From assembly GCF_000176915.2 (NCBI RefSeq), contig NC_014844.1, positions 868,001 through 932,000 of the forward strand: a DNA stretch of 64,000 nt. The letters are read 5' to 3'. This DNA is from Pseudodesulfovibrio aespoeensis Aspo-2. Its GTDB lineage: Bacteria; Desulfobacterota; Desulfovibrionia; Desulfovibrionales; Desulfovibrionaceae. A model generated the notes under the pieces. The model searched no databases and was not told where the DNA came from. It saw only the letters and a list, made by a program, of their open reading frames with translations. Positions 29,386-38,191 of the stretch are shown here, piece after piece. How positions within the stretch are numbered: position 1 is the first letter of the stretch; every line of letters starts with the position of its first letter. The position numbers and the translations under genes are program-made.

Positions 29386-30366
29386 ATGTATATAGTCACC
29401 GGCGGCGCAGGGTTCATCGGCAGCGCCATGATCTGGAAGCTCAACCAGCTCGGCATCGACGACATCCTGGTGGTGGACAATCTGTCAACCAGCGACAAGT
29501 GGAGCAATCTCGTTGGGTTGCGCTACGAAGACTACCTGCATCGCGACCAGTTCCTCAAGTTCGTTCTCGAAGGCGACGACCCCTTCGACACCCAGGCGGT
29601 CATCCACATGGGGGCGTGCTCGGCCACCACGGAGCGCGACGCCGACTTCCTCATGGAGAACAACTACCGCTACACGCAATACGTCTGCCGCCATTGCCTC
29701 GCCCACGATGCCCGGTTTATCAACGCCTCAAGCGCGGCCACCTACGGCGACGGCGAGTGGGGGTTCGACGACGGCCACGAGGGCATCGACCGGCTGCGGC
29801 CCCTGAACATGTACGGCTATTCCAAGCAGCTCTTCGACCTCTGGGCCAGCAAGGGCGGCATGCTCGACCGCATCGTCAGCCTCAAGTTCTTCAACGTCTA
29901 CGGCCCCAACGAGTATCACAAGGACGACATGCGCAGCGTCATCTGCAAGGCCCACAGGCAGATCACCGAGACCGGCCAGCTCAAGCTCTTCAAGTCCTAC
30001 CGCGAGGAATACCCCGACGGCGGGCAGAAACGCGACTTTGTCTACATCAAGGACTGCGTGGACATCATGGCCTGGTTCCTGGCCAATCCTGACAAGAACG
30101 GCATCTTCAACATCGGCACCGGCACGGCCCGGACCTGGAACGACCTGGCCCGCGCCGTGTTCGCGGCCATGGACCGGGAGCCGGTCATCGAATACATCCC
30201 CATGCCCGAATCCATCCGCGACAAATACCAGTATTTCACCGAGGCGAGGATGGACAAGCTGGCCGCCGCCGGATGTGATGTGGTCATGACATCCCTTGAA
30301 GACGGCGCGGCGGATTACGTGCGCAACTATCTCAGCCGGGACAACCCGTATCTTCTTTCAAGGTAG
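29386..30366 (+). CDS. hldD: ADP-L-glycero-D-manno-heptose 6-epimerase
   Basis: 326 residues of the short-chain dehydrogenase superfamily. The NAD(P)-binding motif VTGGAGFIGSAMIWKLN is at the start, followed by HMGACSATTERDAD, the catalytic SSAATYG and YGYSKQLFD pair, and FFNVYGPNEYHKDDM. These are signatures of HldD/RfaD, which makes the L,D-heptose nucleotide for the LPS inner core. It is followed 13 bases later by lptD, consistent with an outer-membrane biogenesis unit. Confidence 0.95.
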   Translation: MYIVTGGAGFIGSAMIWKLNQLGIDDILVVDNLSTSDKWSNLVGLRYEDYLHRDQFLKFVLEGDDPFDTQAVIHMGACSATTERDADFLMENNYRYTQYVCRHCLAHDARFINASSAATYGDGEWGFDDGHEGIDRLRPLNMYGYSKQLFDLWASKGGMLDRIVSLKFFNVYGPNEYHKDDMRSVICKAHRQITETGQLKLFKSYREEYPDGGQKRDFVYIKDCVDIMAWFLANPDKNGIFNIGTGTARTWNDLARAVFAAMDREPVIEYIPMPESIRDKYQYFTEARMDKLAAAGCDVVMTSLEDGAADYVRNYLSRDNPYLLSR

Positions 30367-30379
30367 GTCGAGGTTTTTT

Positions 30380-32770
30380 TTGAAACGTACAGCGAAGCAC
30401 ATAGGGTTGCTGGGGTGCCTCGCGGCAGCCCTCATCCTGTGCCTGCCCTGGACACTGCTGGGCAAGAACCCCCAGCTCGACCGGGTCAGGCGGTATGTGC
30501 CCGAGACCCCTGTCAAGGAACCGGACCTCGACGAGTGGACCTTCTCGGCGGACCGCGTCAGCGGCGACCACACCAGCGAGTATGTGGAGGCGTTTGGAAA
30601 CTGCACCCTGGCCCTGGGCGACAACCAGTTGCGCGCCGATTTCGCCCGCTATTATCAGGCCACGGGCTGGGTCTTTCTCAAGGGCAATGTGCGCGCCCAG
30701 TGGGGCGGCGACTTTCTCCAGGCCGACGAGGGCGAGTTCGACCTCAACACCATGACCGGCTGGCTCAAGAACGGCAGGCTGTTCATGGCCAAGCCCCATG
30801 TCTATGTCGAGGCCGAGCGGGTGGCCAAGACAGTGGGCGATACCTATACCTTCAAGAATGCCAAGGTCACGGCCTGCGACGGTGAAAAGCCCGCCTGGTC
30901 CGTGACCAGCGAGGAGGGCGAGGTGCAGATCGACGGCCGCGTCAAGCTCTACCGCTCCGCCTTCCGCATCAAGGACGTGCCGGTCTTCTACTGGCCCTAC
31001 ATGTCGCTGCCCGGACGCAAGGCCCGTCAGTCGGGCTTCCTGCCTCCGAGCATCTCGTCGAGCGACAAGCTTGGCATGCAGGTCAACCTGCCATACTACT
31101 GGGTCATCAGCGACGAGGCGGACGCCACCTTTTACCAGAATTTCATGAGCCGCCGGGGCTACATGCAGGGCTTCGAGTTCCGCCATTCCGAGGATTCGGC
31201 CACCAAGGGGGTGTGGCAGGTGGACGCCCTCAAGGACAACATCCGGGCCGTGAGCGAGGCTGACGAGTGGAAGGACTACCGGGGCGACGGCATGGCCCGG
31301 CCCAACCGCAGCCGGTGGTGGGTGCGCAGCAAGTACGACGGCTGGCTGGGCAGCACTGATCTGAAGGTCAAGCTCGACCTCGACGTGGTTTCGGACCAGA
31401 ACTACCTGCGCGACTTCCAGAAGGGGCCCAACGGGTATGACAGCGTGAGCCAGGAATTCCTCGACACCTTTGGTCGCGACATCGACAAGAAGGACAGCGC
31501 CACGCGCACCAGTGTGGCCTATGCCAGCCGCAGCTGGGACCGGTTCGGGGCCACGGGCGCCCTGACCTATGTGGAGAACCTCGCCTTCATGAACGGCAAT
31601 GGCCGCGACCAGGACAACACCACGGTCCAGACCCTGCCCGAGCTGAACCTCTTCGGCTTTCAGCAACAGATTCCCGGCACGCCGCTGGAAGTCTCGGCAG
31701 ACGCCAAATACGACTATTTCACGCGCAACATGGGCGACACCGGCCACCGGGTGCGCCTGACCCCGGAGGTCAAGCTGCCTGTCAAAACCGACTATGTCAC
31801 CTTCATCCCGTCCCTGTCCGGCGATCTGACCTCCTACGATCTGACCCGGCGCGAGGGATACGGCAACCAGACCGTGGTGGACGACGGCGGGCGCACCCAG
31901 TACATCGACACCAACGCCACCAAGAGCGGCTTCCAGGCCCGCAATAGCTGGGGCGCGGGGTTCAGCGCCTTCAGCGAGATGACCAGGGTCTTCACCCTGT
32001 CCGACGAGGTCCGGCCCGATCCGGGGCTGGCCGGCACGTCGAAGTGGACGCGGCTCAAGCATTCCGTCGTTCCCAGGGTGGAGTACGGCTACACGCCGAC
32101 CATCACCGGCCAGGACGAACTGCCCTATTTCGACCGCTTCGACCGCATCCAGGGGCGCAACGAGGTCACCTATTCCCTGACCAACGTGCTCGACAGGCGG
32201 CGCGACACCGTGGTCCTCTCGCCCGGCAGCGGGGAGGAGCCGCAGGTCTCCACGGTCTCGGACTACCTCGACTTCCTGCTCTTCAGGGTCGAGCAGTCCT
32301 ATGACCGCAAGGAGGCCACCCGCAACGACGAGCTGGCGGTCTACAAGCGCAGGCCGTACTCGGACCTGATGACCGAGGTGGTGGTCAAGCCGGAAAACTT
32401 CATCGACCTCGTCAGCCGCGTCTGGTTCTCGCCCTACAAGACCAGCCTGACCCAGAACGAGAACTACGTGCGCCTGCACCAGGACGGGCTGGGCGAGATC
32501 ACCCTGGGCTACGACTATCTGGTCAAGATCGACGAGTACAAGCGGTACCGCGACAACACCATGTCCATCGTCTCCCTTGGCGCCAAGTGGGAGTTGAACG
32601 ACACCCTGACCCTGAACGCCAAGTACCGCCACGACTTCAACAGCGAGCGCGATCTGGAGCGCACCTTGGGCCTCTCCTGGGCTGCGGACTGCTACATCAT
32701 GCATGTGTCGGTCACCCAGAAATCCAGCGACACCCGCTTTGAGATCGGCTTCGACCTCTTCAACTTCTGA
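30380..32770 (+). CDS. lptD: LPS assembly outer-membrane protein LptD
   Basis: 796 residues from a TTG at 30380, preceded by a CGAGG site. The frame is open upstream but overlaps hldD, and this start gives a proper signal peptide (LLGCLAAALILCLPWTLLG). The N-terminal OstA/LptA-like jellyroll spans about residues 50-210 (GDNQLRADFARYYQATG and FLKGNVRAQWGGDFLQA). The C-terminal barrel begins near 215 (VPVFYWPYMSLPGRKARQSG) and ends with the aromatic strand IGFDLFNF, typical of outer-membrane beta barrels. It inserts LPS into the outer leaflet together with LptE. Confidence 0.93.
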   Translation: MKRTAKHIGLLGCLAAALILCLPWTLLGKNPQLDRVRRYVPETPVKEPDLDEWTFSADRVSGDHTSEYVEAFGNCTLALGDNQLRADFARYYQATGWVFLKGNVRAQWGGDFLQADEGEFDLNTMTGWLKNGRLFMAKPHVYVEAERVAKTVGDTYTFKNAKVTACDGEKPAWSVTSEEGEVQIDGRVKLYRSAFRIKDVPVFYWPYMSLPGRKARQSGFLPPSISSSDKLGMQVNLPYYWVISDEADATFYQNFMSRRGYMQGFEFRHSEDSATKGVWQVDALKDNIRAVSEADEWKDYRGDGMARPNRSRWWVRSKYDGWLGSTDLKVKLDLDVVSDQNYLRDFQKGPNGYDSVSQEFLDTFGRDIDKKDSATRTSVAYASRSWDRFGATGALTYVENLAFMNGNGRDQDNTTVQTLPELNLFGFQQQIPGTPLEVSADAKYDYFTRNMGDTGHRVRLTPEVKLPVKTDYVTFIPSLSGDLTSYDLTRREGYGNQTVVDDGGRTQYIDTNATKSGFQARNSWGAGFSAFSEMTRVFTLSDEVRPDPGLAGTSKWTRLKHSVVPRVEYGYTPTITGQDELPYFDRFDRIQGRNEVTYSLTNVLDRRRDTVVLSPGSGEEPQVSTVSDYLDFLLFRVEQSYDRKEATRNDELAVYKRRPYSDLMTEVVVKPENFIDLVSRVWFSPYKTSLTQNENYVRLHQDGLGEITLGYDYLVKIDEYKRYRDNTMSIVSLGAKWELNDTLTLNAKYRHDFNSERDLERTLGLSWAADCYIMHVSVTQKSSDTRFEIGFDLFNF

Positions 32771-34695
32771 TGCCAGACACCCATGAAATACGTGTCCTGC
32801 CTCCGGGGCTGAAGAACCAGATCGCGGCGGGCGAGGTGGTGGAGCGGCCCTCAAGCGTGGTCAAGGAACTGGTGGAGAACAGTCTCGACGCCGGGGCAAC
32901 GCGTGTGGACGTGACCGTGGAGCAGGGCGGGCGCGGCCTGATCGTGGTCCAGGACAACGGGCGCGGCATCGCGGCGGCTCAGCTTGAGCTGGCCGTCACC
33001 CGCCACGCCACCAGCAAGCTGCGCACCTTTGAAGATCTTTCGGCCATCGCCTCCTTTGGCTTCCGGGGCGAGGCGCTGCCCAGCATCGCCTCGGTCTCGC
33101 GGTTCACCATGATCTCCAGGGAGCAGGGCGCGGCAGACGCCGCCTTTATCGAGGTGCGCGGCGGCGAGGTGGCTGGCCGGAGAATTGCCGCCCTGGCCGC
33201 CGGCACCCGCGTCGAGGTCCGCGAATTGTTTGCCAACACCCCGGCCCGGCTCAAGTTCCTCAAGGCCGAGTCCACCGAGAACAAGCGCTGCCAGGACACG
33301 CTCATGCGCATCGCCCTGGCCCATCCCGGCTGCGGGTTCTCCCTGACCGTGAACGGACGCGAAGTCTTCAGGCTCCCGGCGGATCAGGATCTGGCGACCC
33401 GGTTGCGCACCTTCTGGCCGCCTTCGGCGTGTGAAGGGCTCGGCCCGTTCGATTTCGAGCGCCTGGGCTACCGCGCCCATGGCGTGGCCGGGTCTCCGGC
33501 CATGGCCCAGAGCCGGGGCGACCGCATCCTGCTCTACGTCAATGGCCGCCCGGTGCAGGACAAGCTCATGCTCGGCGCGGTGCGCCAGGCGTACAAGGGG
33601 ATGCTCCTTTCCCGCGAGTATCCCCAGGCGGTCCTTTTTCTCGAACTGCCGCGCGATGAAGTGGACGTGAATGTCCACCCGGCCAAGCTGGAAGTGCGCT
33701 TCATCGAGGAGAGCCGCGTCTTTTCGACCATCCGGGGTGGCATTGTCCAGGCGCTCGCCGTTCTGACCGATCAAGGCCGAGGGTATTTAGGTCCGGACAG
33801 TGGCCCGGACAGCGACCAGAGGGACCGCCGTGACGTTTCCGGCGCATACAGGCAGGATGACCGCCCGGATTACGGGCACCGCTCGCCGTCCGGCCCTGTC
33901 GGCCATGACGCCCCGTCCTTTCGCGAGAACGGCCAGAAATTTCCCTCCTACCGCGAGTATGCGGCCTTTGCGAGCCGTCCCGTACCCATGGACCTCGGTC
34001 CGGGTCGTGGAGGACTGGCCGGAGCCGACCCCGATCATGCGCCGGGGTATTCGTCGGAGCCTGATCCTGGGCTTGACCCCGCCCGCTTCAACGTGACCGA
34101 CGCAGCCCGCCCCGCGCCCCTGGCCGGAACCGATTACGTCTACCTTGGTCAGGTGGCCGACACCTATCTGGTGCTGCGGCGCGGCCAATCGCTGGTGCTG
34201 GTGGACCAGCACGCAGCCCACGAGCGGGTGTTGCTGGCCGCCATGCGCCGCGAGCGGACCCGTGGCGACTCCCAGCCCCTGGCCCTGCCCCTTGAAATGG
34301 ACCTGCATCCGAGCGAGGCCGAGACCCTGGACGGGCTGCGGGACGGCTTGCGCGCCATGGGATTCATCCTTGAAACCCGCGAGGCAGGCGAGTCGGGCGC
34401 TTCGGCGGCGCACAGGCTGCTGGTGCGCGGCATCCCGCCCACGCTGGATACGGGCCGGGCCAGGGAGTATCTGGCCGACGCCCTGGCCGCCAGGGCGCGC
34501 ACCCTGGACGATCTGTGGACCATGATGTCGTGCAAGACGGCCATCAAGGCCGGGCAGCCCCTGGCCGTGGACGAAGCCCTGGCGCTCCTCGATGTCTGGC
34601 TGCGCACCCCTGAGCGGGAATACTGCCCCCACGGCAGGCCCGTGGTGGTCTCCTGGAACCCCCAGGAGCTGGAAAAACTCTTCAAACGGAAATAG
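32770..34695 (+). CDS. mutL: DNA mismatch repair protein MutL
   Basis: 641 residues. Its ATG overlaps the lptD stop (TGATG). The GHKL ATPase domain shows VELVENSLDAGAT-type KELVENSLDAGATRVD near residue 33, VQDNGRGI near 58 and GFRGEALPSIASV near 95. The transducer domain covers about residues 210-330, a proline/aspartate-rich linker about 330-450, and the C-terminal dimerisation domain starts near 455 (YVYLGQVADTYLVLR). An endonuclease-type DQHAAHERVLLAAM motif is present near residue 480. It couples MutS to strand removal. Confidence 0.96.
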   Translation: MPDTHEIRVLPPGLKNQIAAGEVVERPSSVVKELVENSLDAGATRVDVTVEQGGRGLIVVQDNGRGIAAAQLELAVTRHATSKLRTFEDLSAIASFGFRGEALPSIASVSRFTMISREQGAADAAFIEVRGGEVAGRRIAALAAGTRVEVRELFANTPARLKFLKAESTENKRCQDTLMRIALAHPGCGFSLTVNGREVFRLPADQDLATRLRTFWPPSACEGLGPFDFERLGYRAHGVAGSPAMAQSRGDRILLYVNGRPVQDKLMLGAVRQAYKGMLLSREYPQAVLFLELPRDEVDVNVHPAKLEVRFIEESRVFSTIRGGIVQALAVLTDQGRGYLGPDSGPDSDQRDRRDVSGAYRQDDRPDYGHRSPSGPVGHDAPSFRENGQKFPSYREYAAFASRPVPMDLGPGRGGLAGADPDHAPGYSSEPDPGLDPARFNVTDAARPAPLAGTDYVYLGQVADTYLVLRRGQSLVLVDQHAAHERVLLAAMRRERTRGDSQPLALPLEMDLHPSEAETLDGLRDGLRAMGFILETREAGESGASAAHRLLVRGIPPTLDTGRAREYLADALAARARTLDDLWTMMSCKTAIKAGQPLAVDEALALLDVWLRTPEREYCPHGRPVVVSWNPQELEKLFKRK

Positions 34696-34698
34696 ACG

Positions 34699-35853
34699 AT
34701 GATCGACTACAACAAGATCCAGGTCGAAATATCCCTCGACAACCTGGCGGCCAATGTCCGCCGCTTTCAGGGGGTGTGCGGCACCGTCATCCCGGTGATC
34801 AAGTCCGACGCCTATGGCCACGGGCTGGCCGAGGTGACGCGGACGCTGGCCGCCGAGGGCGCGACCACCCTGGCCGTGGGCTACGTCAACGAGGCGGTCA
34901 AGCTCCGTTGCCTGGGCTGGACCGGGCGCATCCTGGCCCTGCTCGGCCCGGTGGACGAGGCGGACGCGGCGGCCCTGTGGGAGCACGACATCCTGGCCGC
35001 CATCGCCAATATGGACCAGCTCTCGCGTGTGGCCGGGGCCGCCCGGACCAGGGGACGGCTCGACATTTGCCTGAAATTCGATACCGGCATGCGCCGCCTC
35101 GGTTTCCGGCCCGAGGGGCTGGCCGCGTTGGTGGACGCCCTCAGGGCGAATCCGGCCCTGGTGCCGGTCATGGCCAGCACCCATCTCGCCTCGGCGGACG
35201 TGCCGGAGCATGAGGCCAACGTGACCATGCAGGCGGGCCGGTTCCAGTCCGTGCTCGACGGGCTGGAGCAGGCCGGATACCAGGTCGAGGCGAATATCGC
35301 CAACTCTGCCGGGGCCATGGCCCACAAGGCGTGCCGCATGGACAGCATGCGCCTTGGCATCGCCATGTATGGCGGCAACCCTTTCCACGGCACCTCCTGG
35401 GAGGAGAGGGGGCAGGGACTTCTGCCGACCATGCAGGTCTCGGCCCCGGTGCTCCATGTCCACACCCTCAGGCAGGGCGAAGGCGTCAGCTACGGCTGGA
35501 CCCATGTGGCCGGGCGTGACTGCGAGGTGGCCGTGGTGGGCGTGGGGTATGCCGACAACTACAGCCGGTCCCTGTCGAGTCGCGGCTTCATGAACATCAA
35601 GGGGTATCGCGTGCCCATCCTTGGACGGGTGTGCATGCAGATGACCGTGGTTGACGTGACCGGCCTAATGGGCGAAGGATTGGCCGGCGAGCTTGGCGAC
35701 GGGCCGGGCGTCAGGCCGGGCGATCAGGCCTGGCTGCTGGGCGGTCCCGCGCCGGGAACCATCACCCCGGAAGACCTGGCCGGGTGGTGGGGCACCATAC
35801 CCTACGAAGCTTTCTGTCTGCTCGGAATGAACCCGCGCAGCTACGGCAAATAA
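34699..35853 (+). CDS. alr: Alanine racemase
   Basis: 384 residues. The PLP lysine lies in IPVIKSDAYGHGLAEV near residue 36, and the catalytic tyrosine in the region GVSYGWTHVAG / GYADNYSRSLSSRG near 270. KFDTGMRRLGF and SNAGA-like NIANSAGAMAH support the call. It makes D-alanine for peptidoglycan in the cytoplasm. The gene follows mutL by three bases and leads into a small gene with its own ribosome site. Confidence 0.95.
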   Translation: MIDYNKIQVEISLDNLAANVRRFQGVCGTVIPVIKSDAYGHGLAEVTRTLAAEGATTLAVGYVNEAVKLRCLGWTGRILALLGPVDEADAAALWEHDILAAIANMDQLSRVAGAARTRGRLDICLKFDTGMRRLGFRPEGLAALVDALRANPALVPVMASTHLASADVPEHEANVTMQAGRFQSVLDGLEQAGYQVEANIANSAGAMAHKACRMDSMRLGIAMYGGNPFHGTSWEERGQGLLPTMQVSAPVLHVHTLRQGEGVSYGWTHVAGRDCEVAVVGVGYADNYSRSLSSRGFMNIKGYRVPILGRVCMQMTVVDVTGLMGEGLAGELGDGPGVRPGDQAWLLGGPAPGTITPEDLAGWWGTIPYEAFCLLGMNPRSYGK

Positions 35854-35876
35854 CTTTCAGCGCAAGGAGTACCGCG

Positions 35877-36098
35877 ATGCCCGCAGTGCAGGATGACGAA
35901 TGGACCATGGCCGAGAGCTATACCGTGGCCGACCTGGAGGCCCAGGGAATCAGCCCCAAGTGGCTTGAGCGCAAATGGATGAACGTGGCCGACGACATGG
36001 CCCTCGTCCCGGAGAACAATGTCCGGGTCATTGAGGAAAACGACATTGTTCGTGTCGAGGTGTCCGTGTATCTCATGGAGTGCATGCGCGGCTTCTGA
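35877..36098 (+). CDS. Small protein of unknown function downstream of alr
   Basis: 73 residues from the ATG at 35877, six bases after AAGGAG. A second in-frame ATG lies at 35907. It is acidic, with TVADLEAQGISPKWLERKW near residue 17 resembling a short helix-turn-helix or DNA-hook segment. I recognise no family. It is probably the last gene of the hldD-lptD-mutL-alr run and is followed by a terminator. Confidence 0.65.
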   Translation: MPAVQDDEWTMAESYTVADLEAQGISPKWLERKWMNVADDMALVPENNVRVIEENDIVRVEVSVYLMECMRGF

Positions 36099-36141
36099 CC
36101 GCTGCCGGAGATTCGGAGACTGTCATCCGGAGACAGGAATC

Positions 36142-36179
36142 AAGGGGAGACGCGCCGTGGCGCGTCTCCCCTTGCTGTT
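36142..36179. terminator. Bidirectional terminator between convergent genes
   Basis: A near-perfect 15-base stem (AAGGGGAGACGCGCC) with a two-base centre lies between the ends of the small gene (plus) and the chemoreceptor gene (minus), with a weak T-rich tail on the plus side. Confidence 0.75.
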
Positions 36180-36184
36180 TGCCG

Positions 36185-37852
36185 CTAGAACCGCTCGAAA
36201 TCCCCATCCGAACCGGCATCAAGGCTCAGGGTCACGCCGCCGTTGGTCGGCTTGGCCCGTGCCGTGGCCTTGGCCTGCCCGGCCTGGGGCAGCTGCGGAG
36301 CGGGGCGGGTCCGCTTGACGGTCTGGACCTGACGGGCATTGTCGAGCTTGAAGAAGGAGATGGACTCCTGAAGCTGCTCGGCCTGGGCGCTCATTTCCTC
36401 GGCGTTGGACGCGGTTTCTTCGGACACCGAGGCATTTTGCTGGATGATGGTGTCCAGATCCTGGATGGCCCGGTTGATCTGGGACGCGCCCGCATCCTGC
36501 TCGTGGCTGGCCGTCGAGATTTCCTGGATCAACGAGGCGGTGCGCTGGATGTCCGGGACCATCTTGTTAAGCATGGTCCCGGCCTTTTCTGCCACCTGCA
36601 CGCTCGATGAAGACAGTTCGCTGATCTCGCCCGCGGCGGTGCCGCTGCGCTCGGCCAGCTTGCGCACCTCAGCCGCGACCACGGCGAACCCCTTGCCGTG
36701 TTCACCAGCCCTGGCCGCCTCGATGGCCGCGTTGAGGGCCAGCAGGTTGGTCTGGCGAGCGATTTCCTCGATGATGGAGATTTTTTCGGCGATGAGCTTC
36801 ATGGCGCTCACGGTCTGGCCCACGGCTCTGCCGCCTTCCTCGGCGTCCGAAGACACGGATCGGGCGATTTTTTCCGTTTCTGCCGCGTTTTCGGCATTCT
36901 GGCGGATGTTGGCGGCCATCTGTTCCATGGACGAGGAAATTTCCTCGACCCCGGCGGCCTGCTGGGTGGCCCCCTGGGACAAGGTCTGCGAGGTGGAGGC
37001 GAGCTCCTCGGCCCCGGCGGTGACATTGCCCGAGGCAATCTGCACGTCCGTGACCACAGAACGCAGCCGGGAGACCATCTCGTTGAGCGCCGCAGCGAGC
37101 CTGCCCACCTCGTCATTCTGCTCGATGGGGATGTCCCTGGTCATGTCGCCCTCGGCCATGGCCCGCGCAAATTGCATGCTCAGGGACACGGGCGCGGTGA
37201 TGGTGCGCGCTATGATGAAGGTCATGACCCCGCCGACGATCAGACCGAAGAGGACGGTACAGATCAGAAAGGTCAGGTTCCGGCTGTAGATGGCCGCTGC
37301 GCTGGCGGCATCGTCGCTCGCATGGGTAAGGATGATGTCGGTGAGTTTGTCGAGGTGGTCGCGCATGGCCTCGTACTTGACCGCCGCCTCGCCGAGGCTC
37401 AGTGCCTCGGCTGCCTTGCGGCTCTCCTCGGTGCCTGCGGCAAATCCTGCGAGCACCTGACGCGAGATGGGTTCCCACACGCCCAGGGCGGTGTTGAACT
37501 GCGGGATGATGGCCTGCTCCTCGGGCGATGTGGCCTTGGCAGCGTATTTGCCGAACCGCGTCTTGGTCTGGCCGAGGTTGTCCTCGTAATCCTTTATCTG
37601 TTTCTTGAAGGCGTCCGATCCCGGCTCGGCAAAGGCGAGGGAGCGCTCGGCCACCAGGAGCTGGTGCAGGTCGCGGTCCGCTTCGAGCAGCAGGTTCATG
37701 CCGGGCAGGCGGATGTCGAAGACATCTTCCAGGTTGCCGTTGATGGCGCGGTTGCCCATGACCCCGACCAGGCCGGAGGCGGCGAGCAGGACGGCGAGCA
37801 GACCGAAAATCAGAGCGAGTTTTGTACCGATGCGGATGTCTTTCAGGCGCAT
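36185..37852 (-). CDS. Methyl-accepting chemotaxis protein with four-helix-bundle-type sensor domain
   Basis: 555 residues from the ATG at 37852, which is ten bases after AGGAGG; the ATG at 37861 sits too close to that site. TM1 is near residues 10-32, and a helical periplasmic domain runs to about 190. TM2 is near 190-213, then HAMP ([20 protein letters not shown]) and the MA domain with tip [20 protein letters not shown]. The chain ends DGDFERF, an aromatic tail that might act like the CheR-binding pentapeptide of E. coli receptors. The ligand is unknown. It has its own promoter region, shared with the divergent phoR. Confidence 0.92.
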   Translation of the reverse strand: MRLKDIRIGTKLALIFGLLAVLLAASGLVGVMGNRAINGNLEDVFDIRLPGMNLLLEADRDLHQLLVAERSLAFAEPGSDAFKKQIKDYEDNLGQTKTRFGKYAAKATSPEEQAIIPQFNTALGVWEPISRQVLAGFAAGTEESRKAAEALSLGEAAVKYEAMRDHLDKLTDIILTHASDDAASAAAIYSRNLTFLICTVLFGLIVGGVMTFIIARTITAPVSLSMQFARAMAEGDMTRDIPIEQNDEVGRLAAALNEMVSRLRSVVTDVQIASGNVTAGAEELASTSQTLSQGATQQAAGVEEISSSMEQMAANIRQNAENAAETEKIARSVSSDAEEGGRAVGQTVSAMKLIAEKISIIEEIARQTNLLALNAAIEAARAGEHGKGFAVVAAEVRKLAERSGTAAGEISELSSSSVQVAEKAGTMLNKMVPDIQRTASLIQEISTASHEQDAGASQINRAIQDLDTIIQQNASVSEETASNAEEMSAQAEQLQESISFFKLDNARQVQTVKRTRPAPQLPQAGQAKATARAKPTNGGVTLSLDAGSDGDFERF

Positions 37853-38061
37853 GGAATGCATTCCTCCTAGGCCGTATTGGGTGGTTCTCCGGGATGGCTC
37901 CGTTGGCGCGTTTCTGGATTTATACTCTCCCTTTATGCCAGTGGCAGGCGAACAGGAATTATAAATTCATGATAAAAGGGTGACCACGACGCTTGAAAAC
38001 AGGAGCGGGGCATTCGTCACATGATTGCCACAATTGTCTGATATGCTTGCCAAAAGGTATT

Positions 38062-38114
38062 GTCACAGAACCGTAACACGATAGAGCGTTACAATTTGGT
38101 GACGATCATGTTAC
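38062..38114 (+). promoter_or_regulatory. Pho-box-like direct-repeat array upstream of phoR
   Basis: Five GTNAC units lie on the plus strand: GTCAC 38062, GTAAC 38073, GTTAC 38088, GTGAC 38099 and GTTAC 38110. Steps are 11, 15, 11 and 11 bases. PhoB binds TGTCA-type direct repeats at 11-base intervals, so this looks like two Pho boxes. A TACAAT hexamer at 38090-38095 could be the -10 box for the first pair. It lies about 80 bases before the phoR start. Confidence 0.65.
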
Positions 38115-38191
38115 AGAGCGCGGGCGCCGTGTGGCGGGGCCCGTCAGGACATCCGGCACACCCGGCAACGGACAAAACGAGGGCAACGGGA

